The notes beneath the pieces are model-generated. The model was not told the origin of the DNA. It was given only the letters and a program-made list of their open reading frames with translations, and did not search any database. 64,000 nucleotides of DNA from Streptomyces melanogenes (GTDB taxonomy: Bacteria > Actinomycetota > Actinomycetes > Streptomycetales > Streptomycetaceae): assembly GCF_014649795.1 (NCBI RefSeq), contig NZ_BMTS01000013.1, forward strand, positions 124,001 through 188,000. The letters run 5' to 3'. The position numbers and the translations under genes are program-made. This document shows positions 43,481-51,498 of the stretch, piece by piece. How positions within the stretch are numbered: position 1 is the first letter of the stretch; every line of letters starts with the position of its first letter.

Positions 43481-44164
43481 TTGAGCAGGCGCTCCGGCAT
43501 CCTCGAATTCGCCGTCCTCGGCCTGCTTCGCGAGGCCCCGATGCACGGGTACGAGCTGCGCAAGCGGCTCAACACCTCACTGGGGATCTTCCGGGCCTTC
43601 AGTTACGGGACCCTCTACCCCTGCCTCAAGACGCTGGTCGCGAGCGGCTGGTTGATCGAGGAACCGGGCAGCGCTCCCGAGGACGCTCTCGCTGCTTCAC
43701 TCGCAGGGCGCCGGGCCAAGATCGTCTACCGGTTGACGGCCGAAGGGAAGGAGCATTTCGAAGAACTGCTCTCCCACACCGGCCCCGACACCTGGGAGGA
43801 CGAGCACTTCGCGGCACGTTTCGCCTTTTTCGGGCAGACGGAGCGCGAGGTGCGGATGCGCGTGCTGGAAGGTCGTCGCAGCCGGCTGGAGGAGCGCCTC
43901 GAGAAGATGCGCGCCTCCCTGGCCCGTACGCGCGAGCGCCTGGACGACTACACGCTTGAGCTGCAGCGTCACGGCATGGAGTCCGTGGAGCGCGAAGTGC
44001 GCTGGCTGAACGAGCTCATCGAGAGCGAGCGGGCGGGGCGGGATCAGCGATCCGGCCCGGCCACCGGCTCCGCTCAGCAGGACCACACATCAGGAGAGAC
44101 GGGCGGCCTGCCCCGGCATCGGGACAGCACCCGGCCGGATCCGTCCGAGGACACCGCCAACTGA
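43481..44164 (+). CDS. PadR-family transcriptional regulator
   Basis: A 227-aa regulator. The start is a TTG at 43481 (MSRRSGILEFAVLGLLREAPMHG), with GAGGAGG about 7 nt upstream; no closer ATG gives the whole winged helix. Residues 1-90 form the PadR winged helix (HGYELRKRLNTSL, GTLYPCLKTLVASGWL) and residues 110-190 form a long coiled coil for dimerisation (RLEERLEKMRASLARTRERL). The C-terminal 40 residues are disordered. Its gene lies 50 bp before inositol-phosphate synthase and both are likely on one transcript controlled by the palindrome at 43421. Confidence 0.88.
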   Translation: MSRRSGILEFAVLGLLREAPMHGYELRKRLNTSLGIFRAFSYGTLYPCLKTLVASGWLIEEPGSAPEDALAASLAGRRAKIVYRLTAEGKEHFEELLSHTGPDTWEDEHFAARFAFFGQTEREVRMRVLEGRRSRLEERLEKMRASLARTRERLDDYTLELQRHGMESVEREVRWLNELIESERAGRDQRSGPATGSAQQDHTSGETGGLPRHRDSTRPDPSEDTAN

Positions 44165-44214
44165 AGGCCCTGCGTCCGCAGGACTTCGTCGAGAACACAC
44201 AGGGAGCAACCGGA

Positions 44215-45297
44215 ATGGGTTCGGTTCGCGTAGCCATCGTCGGCGTGGGCAACTGCGCCGCCTCGCTGGTGCAGGGCGTCGAGTACTACAAGGACGCCGA
44301 CCCGGCCGGCAAGGTGCCGGGTCTGATGCACGTCCAGTTCGGCGACTACCACGTCAAGGACGTGGAGTTCGTGGCCGCGTTCGACGTGGACGCCAAGAAG
44401 GTCGGCCTCGACCTCGCCGACGCCATCGGTGCGAGCGAGAACAACACCATCAAGATCTGCGACGTCCCGAACAAGGGCGTCACGGTCCAGCGTGGTCACA
44501 CCCACGACGGTCTGGGCAAGTACTACCGCCAGACCATCGAGGAGTCCGCCGAGGCGCCGGTCGACGTCGTCCAGGTCCTCAAGGACAAGCAGGTCGACGT
44601 TCTGGTCTGCTACCTCCCCGTGGGCTCCGAGGTCGCTGCGAAGTTCTACGCGCAGTGCGCCATCGACGCCAAGGTCGCGTTCGTCAACGCCCTTCCGGTC
44701 TTCATCGCCGGCACCAAGGAGTGGGCGGACAAGTTCACCGAGGCGGGCGTGCCGATCGTCGGCGACGACATCAAGTCGCAGGTCGGCGCCACGATCACGC
44801 ACCGCGTGATGGCGAAGCTCTTCGAGGACCGCGGTGTCCGCCTGGAGCGCACCATGCAGCTGAACGTCGGCGGCAACATGGACTTCAAGAACATGCTCGA
44901 GCGCGAGCGTCTGGAGTCCAAGAAGATCTCGAAGACGCAGGCCGTCACCTCGCAGATCCGTGACCGCGAGCTGGGCGACAACAACGTCCACATCGGTCCC
45001 TCGGACTACGTGGCGTGGCTCGACGACCGCAAGTGGGCCTACGTCCGCCTCGAGGGCCGTGCCTTCGGCGACGTCCCGCTGAACCTCGAGTACAAGCTCG
45101 AGGTGTGGGACTCCCCGAACTCCGCGGGTGTCATCATCGACGCCGTGCGCGCCGCGAAGATCGCCAAGGACCGCGGCATCGGCGGCCCGATCCTCTCCGC
45201 GTCCTCGTACTTCATGAAGTCCCCGCCGGTGCAGTACTTCGACGACGAGGCCCTCGAGAACGTCGAGAAGTTCATCAAGGGCGAGGTCGAGCGCTAA
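44215..45297 (+). CDS. ino1: Inositol-3-phosphate synthase
   Basis: A 360-aa NAD-dependent enzyme that turns glucose-6-phosphate into myo-inositol-phosphate, needed for phosphatidylinositol and for mycothiol, the main actinobacterial thiol. It starts MGSVRVAIVGVGNCAASLVQG, the Rossmann nucleotide-binding motif. NVGGNMDFKNML and SYFMKSPPVQYFDDE are family blocks. Length matches the actinobacterial short form. Shine-Dalgarno AGGGAG lies 8 nt upstream. It is downstream of padR, so inositol supply is probably regulated by that protein, and a hairpin terminator follows. Confidence 0.95.
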   Translation: MGSVRVAIVGVGNCAASLVQGVEYYKDADPAGKVPGLMHVQFGDYHVKDVEFVAAFDVDAKKVGLDLADAIGASENNTIKICDVPNKGVTVQRGHTHDGLGKYYRQTIEESAEAPVDVVQVLKDKQVDVLVCYLPVGSEVAAKFYAQCAIDAKVAFVNALPVFIAGTKEWADKFTEAGVPIVGDDIKSQVGATITHRVMAKLFEDRGVRLERTMQLNVGGNMDFKNMLERERLESKKISKTQAVTSQIRDRELGDNNVHIGPSDYVAWLDDRKWAYVRLEGRAFGDVPLNLEYKLEVWDSPNSAGVIIDAVRAAKIAKDRGIGGPILSASSYFMKSPPVQYFDDEALENVEKFIKGEVER

Positions 45298-45320
45298 GTC
45301 TCGGCTTTCACCCGACTGTT

Positions 45321-45355
45321 GAGGGTCCCCGTGCCGTGCCGGCGCGGGGACCCTC
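45321..45355 (+). terminator. Terminator after ino1
   Basis: GAGGGTCCCCG (45321-45331) pairs perfectly with CGGGGACCCTC (45345-45355) around a 13-nt GC-rich loop, 24 bp after the ino1 stop, followed by TTCAT. Confidence 0.85.
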
Positions 45356-45377
45356 TTCATATGTGACGCTTGCACAC

Positions 45378-46631
45378 ATGCCTGTCGTGCGTGATCTGCG
45401 CGTACTCCTGCGCCTGAGGAATTTCCGGCATCTGCTGGCCGTACGACTGCTCTCCCAGGCGTCGGACGGCGTCTACCAGGTCGCGCTCGCCACCCACGTC
45501 GTCTTCTCCCCCGAGAAACAGACCTCGCCCACCGCCATCGCCTCGGCCATGGCCGTGCTGCTGCTGCCCTACTCGGTCGTCGGCCCCTTCGCGGGCGTCT
45601 TCCTGGACCGCTGGCAGCGGCGCCAGGTCTTTCTGTACGGCAATCTGCTGCGCGCCCTGCTGGCCGGCTGCACCGCGCTGCTCCTGCTGACCTCGGCGCC
45701 CGACGTGCTCTTCTACACCTCCGCGCTCTGCGTCACGGCCGTCAACCGTTTCGTCCTCGCGGGACTCTCGGCCGCGCTGCCCCGGGTCGTGGACGAGGAG
45801 CGGCTCGTCATGGCCAACTCCCTCTCGCCGACCGCCGGAACGCTCGCCGCGACCGCGGGCGGCGGGCTGGCCTTCGGGCTGCGGCTGGTGCTCCCAGCGG
45901 ACGCCGCCACCGTGCTGCTTGGCTCGCTCCTCTATCTGTGCGCGGCCCTGTGGTCGCTGCGGCTGCCGCCCGGGCTGCTGGGGCCCGACCCCGATACCGC
46001 CCGGCCAGGGATCGGTGCCGCGATCGGGACGACGGCACGCGGACTCGTCGACGGGCTGCGCCACTTGCGCGAGCGCCGGACGGCCGCGCACGTGCTCATC
46101 GCGATGACACTCCTGCGCTTCTGTTACGGGGCGCTGACCGTGCTGGTGCTGATGCTCTGCCGGTACGCCTGGGCCGACGGCACTTCCGACGGACTGGCGC
46201 TGCTGGGGCTGGCGGTGGGCATCTCCGGGGCGGGGTTCTTCGCGGCTGCCGTGGTGACTCCGGGGGCGGTGGCGCGACTGGGGCCCTACCGATGGATGGC
46301 GGTGTGCGCGGGGACCGCGGCTGTCCTGGAGCCCGCCCTGGGGCTGCCGTTCGCCCCCGTGCCCGTGCTCGTCGCCGCCTTCGTCCTGGGGCTGGTCACC
46401 CAGGGCGCGAAGATCTCCACGGACACCGTGGTGCAGTCCTCGGTGGACGACGCCTACCGGGGCCGGATCTTCTCGCTGTACGACGTGCTCTTCAACGTCG
46501 CCTTCGTCGGCGCCGCCGCGGTCGCCGCGCTGATGCTGCCCCCTGACGGAAAGTCGGCACTTCTGGTTGTCACGGTCTCTGTGATCTACGCGGCAGTAGC
46601 GGTGTTTATGACCCGGTTTCAGAGCGGCTGA
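45378..46631 (+). CDS. MFS transporter
   Basis: A 417-aa transporter starting MPVVRDLRVLLRLRNFRHLLA at ATG 45378, with about twelve helices. The loop between helices 2 and 3 has VFLDRWQRRQVFLYGNLLRA, matching the enterobactin-exporter-like MFS group. The final helices include DDAYRGRIFSLYDVLFN, common in this group. The substrate is unknown. It starts only 22 bp after the ino1 terminator and has no clear Shine-Dalgarno. Confidence 0.87.
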   Translation: MPVVRDLRVLLRLRNFRHLLAVRLLSQASDGVYQVALATHVVFSPEKQTSPTAIASAMAVLLLPYSVVGPFAGVFLDRWQRRQVFLYGNLLRALLAGCTALLLLTSAPDVLFYTSALCVTAVNRFVLAGLSAALPRVVDEERLVMANSLSPTAGTLAATAGGGLAFGLRLVLPADAATVLLGSLLYLCAALWSLRLPPGLLGPDPDTARPGIGAAIGTTARGLVDGLRHLRERRTAAHVLIAMTLLRFCYGALTVLVLMLCRYAWADGTSDGLALLGLAVGISGAGFFAAAVVTPGAVARLGPYRWMAVCAGTAAVLEPALGLPFAPVPVLVAAFVLGLVTQGAKISTDTVVQSSVDDAYRGRIFSLYDVLFNVAFVGAAAVAALMLPPDGKSALLVVTVSVIYAAVAVFMTRFQSG

Positions 46632-46739
46632 GTGTCACATCAGGGCCACAGAGTCCCTTCCGATAGCAGGGATGTCAGCCGGGCCCGTTACCTTACGGGC
46701 GTCATACATCACCTGTTTTCACCAAGGGGGAACTCCCAC

Positions 46740-47258
46740 GTGTCCACTCCGCCGCCCCAGGGCCAGAACCCGTACGCGCCGCAGCCCAACGCTCCCTACG
46801 GACAGCCGCAGGGCGCAGCTCCGTACGGACAGCCGCAGGGCGGTGCGCCGTACGGGCAGCCGGGTCAGCCGGGAGTCCCGCCGCAGCAGTCGCCCTACTT
46901 CAACCAGGGCGGTCCGATACCCCCCGCGCCGGCGCCCGCCCCGCCGCGCCGCAACATCAAGAAGATCGTCCGGATCGTCGTCGTGGTGAGCGTCGTCATC
47001 GCCGCCGCCGTGGGCTGGTGGTCCAGCCGGCATGACGCCGACACCGCCAAGGTCGGCGACTGCATGAGCATCGGCAACCCCGACTCCACGACCAACCCGG
47101 ACCTGAAGGTCGTGGACTGCGGCGACTCGAAGGCCAAGTACAAGGTCGTCGAGAAGAAGGACGACATCACCGGCTGCGACCGCACCAAGTACTCGGAGTA
47201 CACCGAGACTCGCGGCAAGAAGCACTTCACCCTCTGCCTGGAGAACTACACGAAGTAG
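46740..47258 (+). CDS. LppU/SCO3897-family membrane-anchored protein
   Basis: A 172-aa protein from GTG 46740 with AAGGGGGG upstream. Residues 1-70 are Pro/Gln/Tyr-rich, with three repeats of YGQPQG-type. One transmembrane helix (about 82-100) anchors a small extracellular domain (105-172) containing VGDCMSI and VVDCGDSKAKYKVVEK, with four cysteines that can make two disulfides. The domain resembles the LppU/SCO3897 family; function is unknown. It is followed by a block of four parS sites. Confidence 0.8.
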   Translation: MSTPPPQGQNPYAPQPNAPYGQPQGAAPYGQPQGGAPYGQPGQPGVPPQQSPYFNQGGPIPPAPAPAPPRRNIKKIVRIVVVVSVVIAAAVGWWSSRHDADTAKVGDCMSIGNPDSTTNPDLKVVDCGDSKAKYKVVEKKDDITGCDRTKYSEYTETRGKKHFTLCLENYTK

Positions 47259-47270
47259 TCGCGGCAGAGA

Positions 47271-47308
47271 CCGAGGGGCGGTGTTTCACGTGAAACACCG
47301 CCCCTCGG
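47271..47308. terminator. parS: 38-bp perfect palindrome with parS at its centre
   Basis: CCGAGGGGCGGT and its complement flank the parS core at 47283-47296, with the join bases also matching, giving a perfect 38-bp inverted repeat. It starts 12 bp after the SCO3897-like stop, the place of a transcription terminator, so one sequence may act both as a centromere site in DNA and a terminator hairpin in RNA. Confidence 0.78.
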
Positions 47309-47399
47309 CACATCTACGGTCGCCAGGTTCCCGCCATGTTTCACGTGAAACAGCGGCCCCGGTTTCACGTGAAACGACGGCGCATGTTTCACGTGAAAC
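47283..47399. other. parS: Cluster of four parS sites
   Basis: Exact GTTTCACGTGAAAC at 47283-47296, 47338-47351, 47362-47375 and 47386-47399. The last three are exactly 24 bp apart with unrelated 10-bp spacers (AGCGGCCCCG, GACGGCGCAT). The cluster fills the convergent region between the SCO3897-like gene and cca. Confidence 0.95.
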
Positions 47400-47415
47400 G
47401 TCGTCCTGGGCAACC

Positions 47416-48858
47416 TCAGCCCTGCTCGGCCCACCACTCCTTGAGCGCCGCGACGGCCGCGTCGTGCTCCATCGGCCCGTTCTCCAGGCGCAGCTCCAGC
47501 AGATGCTTGTACGCCTGGCCGATCGCCGGGCCGGGCCCGATCCCCAGGATCTCCTGGATCTCGTTGCCGTTCAGGTCCGGGCGGATCGAGTCGAGCTCCT
47601 CCTGCTCCTGGAGCTGCGCGATCCGCTCCTCCAGCCCGTCGTAGGCCCGCGACAGCGCGGTCGCCTTGCGCTTGTTGCGCGTAGTGCAGTCCGAGCGGGT
47701 CAGCTTGTGCAGCCGCTCCAGGAGCGGCCCGCCGTCGCGTACGTACCGGCGCACGGCCGAGTCGGTCCACTCGCCCGTGCCGTAACCGTGGAAGCGCAGA
47801 TGCAGCTCCACCAGGCGCGAGACGTCCTTGACCATGTCGTTGGAGTACTTCAATGCCGTCATGCGCTTCTTGGTCATCTTCGCGCCGACCACCTCGTGGT
47901 GGTGGAAGGAGACCCGGCCGTCCTGCTCGAACCGGCGCGTCCGCGGCTTGCCGATGTCGTGCAGCAGCGCGGCGAGGCGCAGCACCAGGTCGGGCCCGTC
48001 CTTCTCCAGGGCGATGGCCTGGTCGAGCACGGTGAGCGAGTGCTCGTAGACGTCCTTGTGCCGGTGGTGCTCGTCACTCTCCAGCCGCAGCGCCGGAAGC
48101 TCGGGCAGCACGTGATCGGCGAGCCCGGTCTCCACGAGCAGCCGCAGCCCCTTGCGCGGGTGTGCGGAGATCAGCAGCTTGTTCAGCTCGTCCCGTACGC
48201 GCTCGGCGGAGACGATCTCGATCCGCTCGGCCATCGACGTCATCGCGGCGACGACCTCGGGGGCCACCTCGAAGTCGAGCTGCGCCGCGAAGCGCGCGGC
48301 CCGCATCATGCGCAGCGGGTCGTCGGAGAAGGACTCCTCCGGGGTGCCGGGGGTGCGCAGGACGCGCTCCGCCAGGTCCTCCAGGCCGCCGTGCGGGTCG
48401 ACGAACTCCTTCTCGGGGAGCGCCACGGCCATCGCGTTGACCGTGAAGTCGCGGCGGACCAGGTCCTGCTCGATGGAGTCGCCGTAGGACACCTCGGGCT
48501 TGCGCGAGGTCCGGTCGTACGCCTCGGAGCGGTACGTCGTCACCTCGATCTGATAGCCGTCTTTCTGGCAGCCGACGGTGCCGAACGCGATCCCGACCTC
48601 CCAGACCGCGTCCGCCCACGGGCGCACGATCTTCAGCACGGCCTCGGGGCGGGCGTCGGTCGTGAAGTCCAGGTCGTTCCCGAGCCGGCCGAGGAGCGCG
48701 TCCCGTACCGAGCCGCCGACCAGGGCAAGCGAGAACCCGGCCTCCTGGAAGCGGCGGGCGAGGTCGTCGGCGACCGGGGACACCCGCAGCAGTTCGCTGA
48801 CCGCGCGGCGCTGCACCTGGCTCAGGGCGCTGGGATTGTCTTCGTTGGCGTTCGGCAC
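47416..48858 (-). CDS. cca: CCA-adding tRNA nucleotidyltransferase
   Basis: A 480-aa class II enzyme that builds or repairs the 3'-CCA end of tRNA. It begins at GTG 48858. The nucleotidyltransferase motif is LVGGSVRDALLGRLGNDLDF (about 46-65). The nucleotide-selecting region has RFAAQLDFEV and RVRDELNKLLIS, and an HD domain follows with LLHDIGKPRTRRFE and HHHEVVGAKM. Length and order fit the actinobacterial CCA/HD fusion. It is divergent from the DUF6049-murJ operon. Confidence 0.95.
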   Translation of the reverse strand: MPNANEDNPSALSQVQRRAVSELLRVSPVADDLARRFQEAGFSLALVGGSVRDALLGRLGNDLDFTTDARPEAVLKIVRPWADAVWEVGIAFGTVGCQKDGYQIEVTTYRSEAYDRTSRKPEVSYGDSIEQDLVRRDFTVNAMAVALPEKEFVDPHGGLEDLAERVLRTPGTPEESFSDDPLRMMRAARFAAQLDFEVAPEVVAAMTSMAERIEIVSAERVRDELNKLLISAHPRKGLRLLVETGLADHVLPELPALRLESDEHHRHKDVYEHSLTVLDQAIALEKDGPDLVLRLAALLHDIGKPRTRRFEQDGRVSFHHHEVVGAKMTKKRMTALKYSNDMVKDVSRLVELHLRFHGYGTGEWTDSAVRRYVRDGGPLLERLHKLTRSDCTTRNKRKATALSRAYDGLEERIAQLQEQEELDSIRPDLNGNEIQEILGIGPGPAIGQAYKHLLELRLENGPMEHDAAVAALKEWWAEQG

Positions 48859-49098
48859 AACAGAAAAGGGTACGTGCCCCGGCCGACCGGGGCGTCATCG
48901 TTTCCGCCCGCCCCGGCTCACTCGTCCTCGCGGGCTCTCCACGGCCCCGGAAAGCCGCCCCACCTGGCTCCCTGGCACACTCTTCCGATCATGTGGAGCA
49001 GTCCACGGCACTTCGCCACAGTCCACCTCGTTACCATGCGTGGACGCAGGAATCGACAACCACCGACACAGCTGACGACGACGAGGGACGGGCGACGC

Positions 49099-51444
49099 GT
49101 GGCCGAGGCGGCAGATTCTCAGGGGATGGGCCCCTCTCCTGCCCGCCGGTGGCTGCGCCGCACAGCGGCGCTGCTGGTCGGCGCCCCCCTGATCGCCGGT
49201 CTGCTCTCCGGCACGGCCGCCACCACGGCGGCCCACGCCGCCGAGGCGGCCGCGCCGAACCGGGCGGCCACGGGCTCGCGCACCGTCCAGGTGACGCTCG
49301 ACTCGATGAGCCCCAGCGCCCCCGTCAAGAGCGACACGCTGACGATCTCCGGCACGGTCACCAACACGGGCAAGCAGGCCGTCACCAGCGCCCACGTGGG
49401 CCTGCGGGTGGGTCAGCGGCTCACCGGCCGGACCGCGATCGACGACGCCTCCCAGCGCGGCGCCTTCTCGCCGGGTCTGGACCCGGCCGAGGTCGACGAC
49501 AAGTACACGGTCAAGTTCCCGAAGCTGGCCCCCGGGATCAGCCGGGACTTCACCCTCTCGGTGCCGGTGAGCAAGCTGGGGCTGGGCGGCGACGGCGTCT
49601 ACCAGCTGGGCGTCTCCCTGTCCGGGCAGACGGCGAGCCAGCAGTACGACCAGGTCCTGGGCATCCAGCGGACCTTCCTGCCGTGGCAGCCCGAGGCCGT
49701 CGACGGCAAGAAGTCGCAGCTCACGTACATGTGGCCGCTGATGTCGTCGACCCACCTCACCGCGCAGACGGGCTCGGACGAGCAGCAGACCCCGGTCTTC
49801 GCCGACGACGCGCTGGCCGCCGAGCTCGCGCCCGGCGGCCGCCTGGAGCGGATGGTCTCGCTGGGCAGCCAACTGCCGGTGACCTGGGTGATCGACCCCG
49901 ATCTCCTCGCCACCGTCGACGCGATGACCCGCAACTACCGGGTCAAGTCCGGCGACAGCGATGTGCCGGGCACCAACCAGGACGTGGCCAAGCAGTGGCT
50001 GGGCGAGCTCGAGGACGCGGTACAGGGCAAGAAGGTCGTCGCGGTGCCCTTCGCCGACCCGGACCTGGCCTCGCTCGCCCACCGGGGCAAGGAGGTCTCC
50101 GGGTCGCTGAGCCACCTCCAGGGGGCCACGGAGGTGGCCGAGAAGACCGTGGAGACCATCCTCCATGTGACGCCCTCGGTCGACTTCGCCTGGCCGGTGC
50201 AGGGCGCGGTGGACCCCTCGATCGTCGACGTGGCCACCTCGGCGGGCGCCCACAACGTGATCGCCCGCAGCGACAGCCTCCGCGAGACCAACAACCTCTC
50301 CTACTCCCCGTCGGCCGCCCGGCCGATCGGCGGCGGCACCACCGCCGTGGTCTCCGACGCCCGGCTCTCGACGGCGTTCGAGGGCGACATGTCCAGGTCC
50401 GGGAACTCCACACCGGCGATCCAGGAGTTCCTCGCCCAGACGCTGGCGATCACGCTCCAGGACACCGAGAAGCAGCGCAGTGTCGTCGTCGCCCCGCAGC
50501 GGATGCCGTCCGCCAGCCAGGCCCAGACGATGGCGAGCGCCATCCGCGCCCTGAGCGCGCAGCGCTGGACCGAGCCGCTCGACCTCACCGCGGCCGCCAC
50601 GGCCAAGCCGGACGCGCGCGCCACCGCCCGGGTGCCCGGCTCCTCCTCGTACCCCGGATCGCTGCGCAAGCAGGAACTGCCGGTGCAGGCGTTCCAGGAC
50701 ATGAAGAGCACCCAGGGCACCCTGGACAAGTTCAAGGTCATCCTGACCGCGCCCGACCGCGTCGTCACGCCCTTCGGCAACGCCATCAACCGCGAGATGT
50801 CGACGTCCTGGCGCGACGACCGCGAAGGCGCCGTGATCTACCGGGCCGGGGTGCAGAGCTATCTGGACGGCCTCACCGGCGAGGTGCGGCTCATCCAGAA
50901 GTCCACGGCCACCATGTCGGGGCGCAGCGCCACCCTCGCCGTCACCGTGCAGAACCAGCTGGTCCAGCCCGTGGGCAACCTGGTGCTGCGGCTGGAGCCG
51001 AGCAACCCCTCCCGCCTCAAGGTGACCACCAACGAGGACGCGAACGGCGGACAGCCGGTCAAGATCGACGGCGGCCACAGCCAGTCGGTGAAGTTCACGG
51101 CCACCGCGAACGCCAACGGCCCCGTCCAGGTGACCGCACGGCTCTACACGCAGGACGGCACGCCCTACGGCGACCCGATGGAGTTCACGGTCAAGGTCTC
51201 CGAGATCACCCCGACGGTGATGCTGGTGATCGCCGGCGGTGTCCTGCTGCTCGTCCTCGCGGGCATCAGGATGTACACCCAGCGCAAGCGGTCCACGGCC
51301 CGCAAGGCGGCCGGGGAGACCGGGGAGGGCGACGGCGCGGAGGCGGACGGCGGTGACGATCCCGAGCAGCCGAGTGACCCGACACCGGACACCGGTCCGG
51401 AAAGCGGGGCCTCGCCCGGCACGGGTGAGAAAGTGGAGCATTGA
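49099..51444 (+). CDS. DUF6049 secreted/membrane-anchored protein upstream of murJ
   Basis: A 781-aa protein; I choose GTG 49099 (MAEAADSQGMGPSPARRWLRR), though ATG 49036 or 49126 are possible and no strong Shine-Dalgarno decides. A signal peptide lies around residues 17-48 (hydrophobic run ending AAHAAEAAA). The large extracellular region starts with an Ig-like domain (VTLDSMSPSAPVKSD) and ends with a second beta domain before one transmembrane helix (about 705-725) and an acidic cytoplasmic tail. It is the counterpart of the gene before mviN in mycobacteria (Rv3909). A role in cell-wall precursor export is inferred from context only. Confidence 0.82.
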   Translation: MAEAADSQGMGPSPARRWLRRTAALLVGAPLIAGLLSGTAATTAAHAAEAAAPNRAATGSRTVQVTLDSMSPSAPVKSDTLTISGTVTNTGKQAVTSAHVGLRVGQRLTGRTAIDDASQRGAFSPGLDPAEVDDKYTVKFPKLAPGISRDFTLSVPVSKLGLGGDGVYQLGVSLSGQTASQQYDQVLGIQRTFLPWQPEAVDGKKSQLTYMWPLMSSTHLTAQTGSDEQQTPVFADDALAAELAPGGRLERMVSLGSQLPVTWVIDPDLLATVDAMTRNYRVKSGDSDVPGTNQDVAKQWLGELEDAVQGKKVVAVPFADPDLASLAHRGKEVSGSLSHLQGATEVAEKTVETILHVTPSVDFAWPVQGAVDPSIVDVATSAGAHNVIARSDSLRETNNLSYSPSAARPIGGGTTAVVSDARLSTAFEGDMSRSGNSTPAIQEFLAQTLAITLQDTEKQRSVVVAPQRMPSASQAQTMASAIRALSAQRWTEPLDLTAAATAKPDARATARVPGSSSYPGSLRKQELPVQAFQDMKSTQGTLDKFKVILTAPDRVVTPFGNAINREMSTSWRDDREGAVIYRAGVQSYLDGLTGEVRLIQKSTATMSGRSATLAVTVQNQLVQPVGNLVLRLEPSNPSRLKVTTNEDANGGQPVKIDGGHSQSVKFTATANANGPVQVTARLYTQDGTPYGDPMEFTVKVSEITPTVMLVIAGGVLLLVLAGIRMYTQRKRSTARKAAGETGEGDGAEADGGDDPEQPSDPTPDTGPESGASPGTGEKVEH

Positions 51445-51498
51445 GCTATCGCTATGCACCGTGGCCGGCCAGGCCGGGGACGATGAGGTGGGGTATCC

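Noticed and set aside
47281..49098. Very long reading frame extending the DUF6049 gene upstream across cca
   Set aside because: It is antisense to cca and translates parS repeats; the signal peptide places the true start near 49099.
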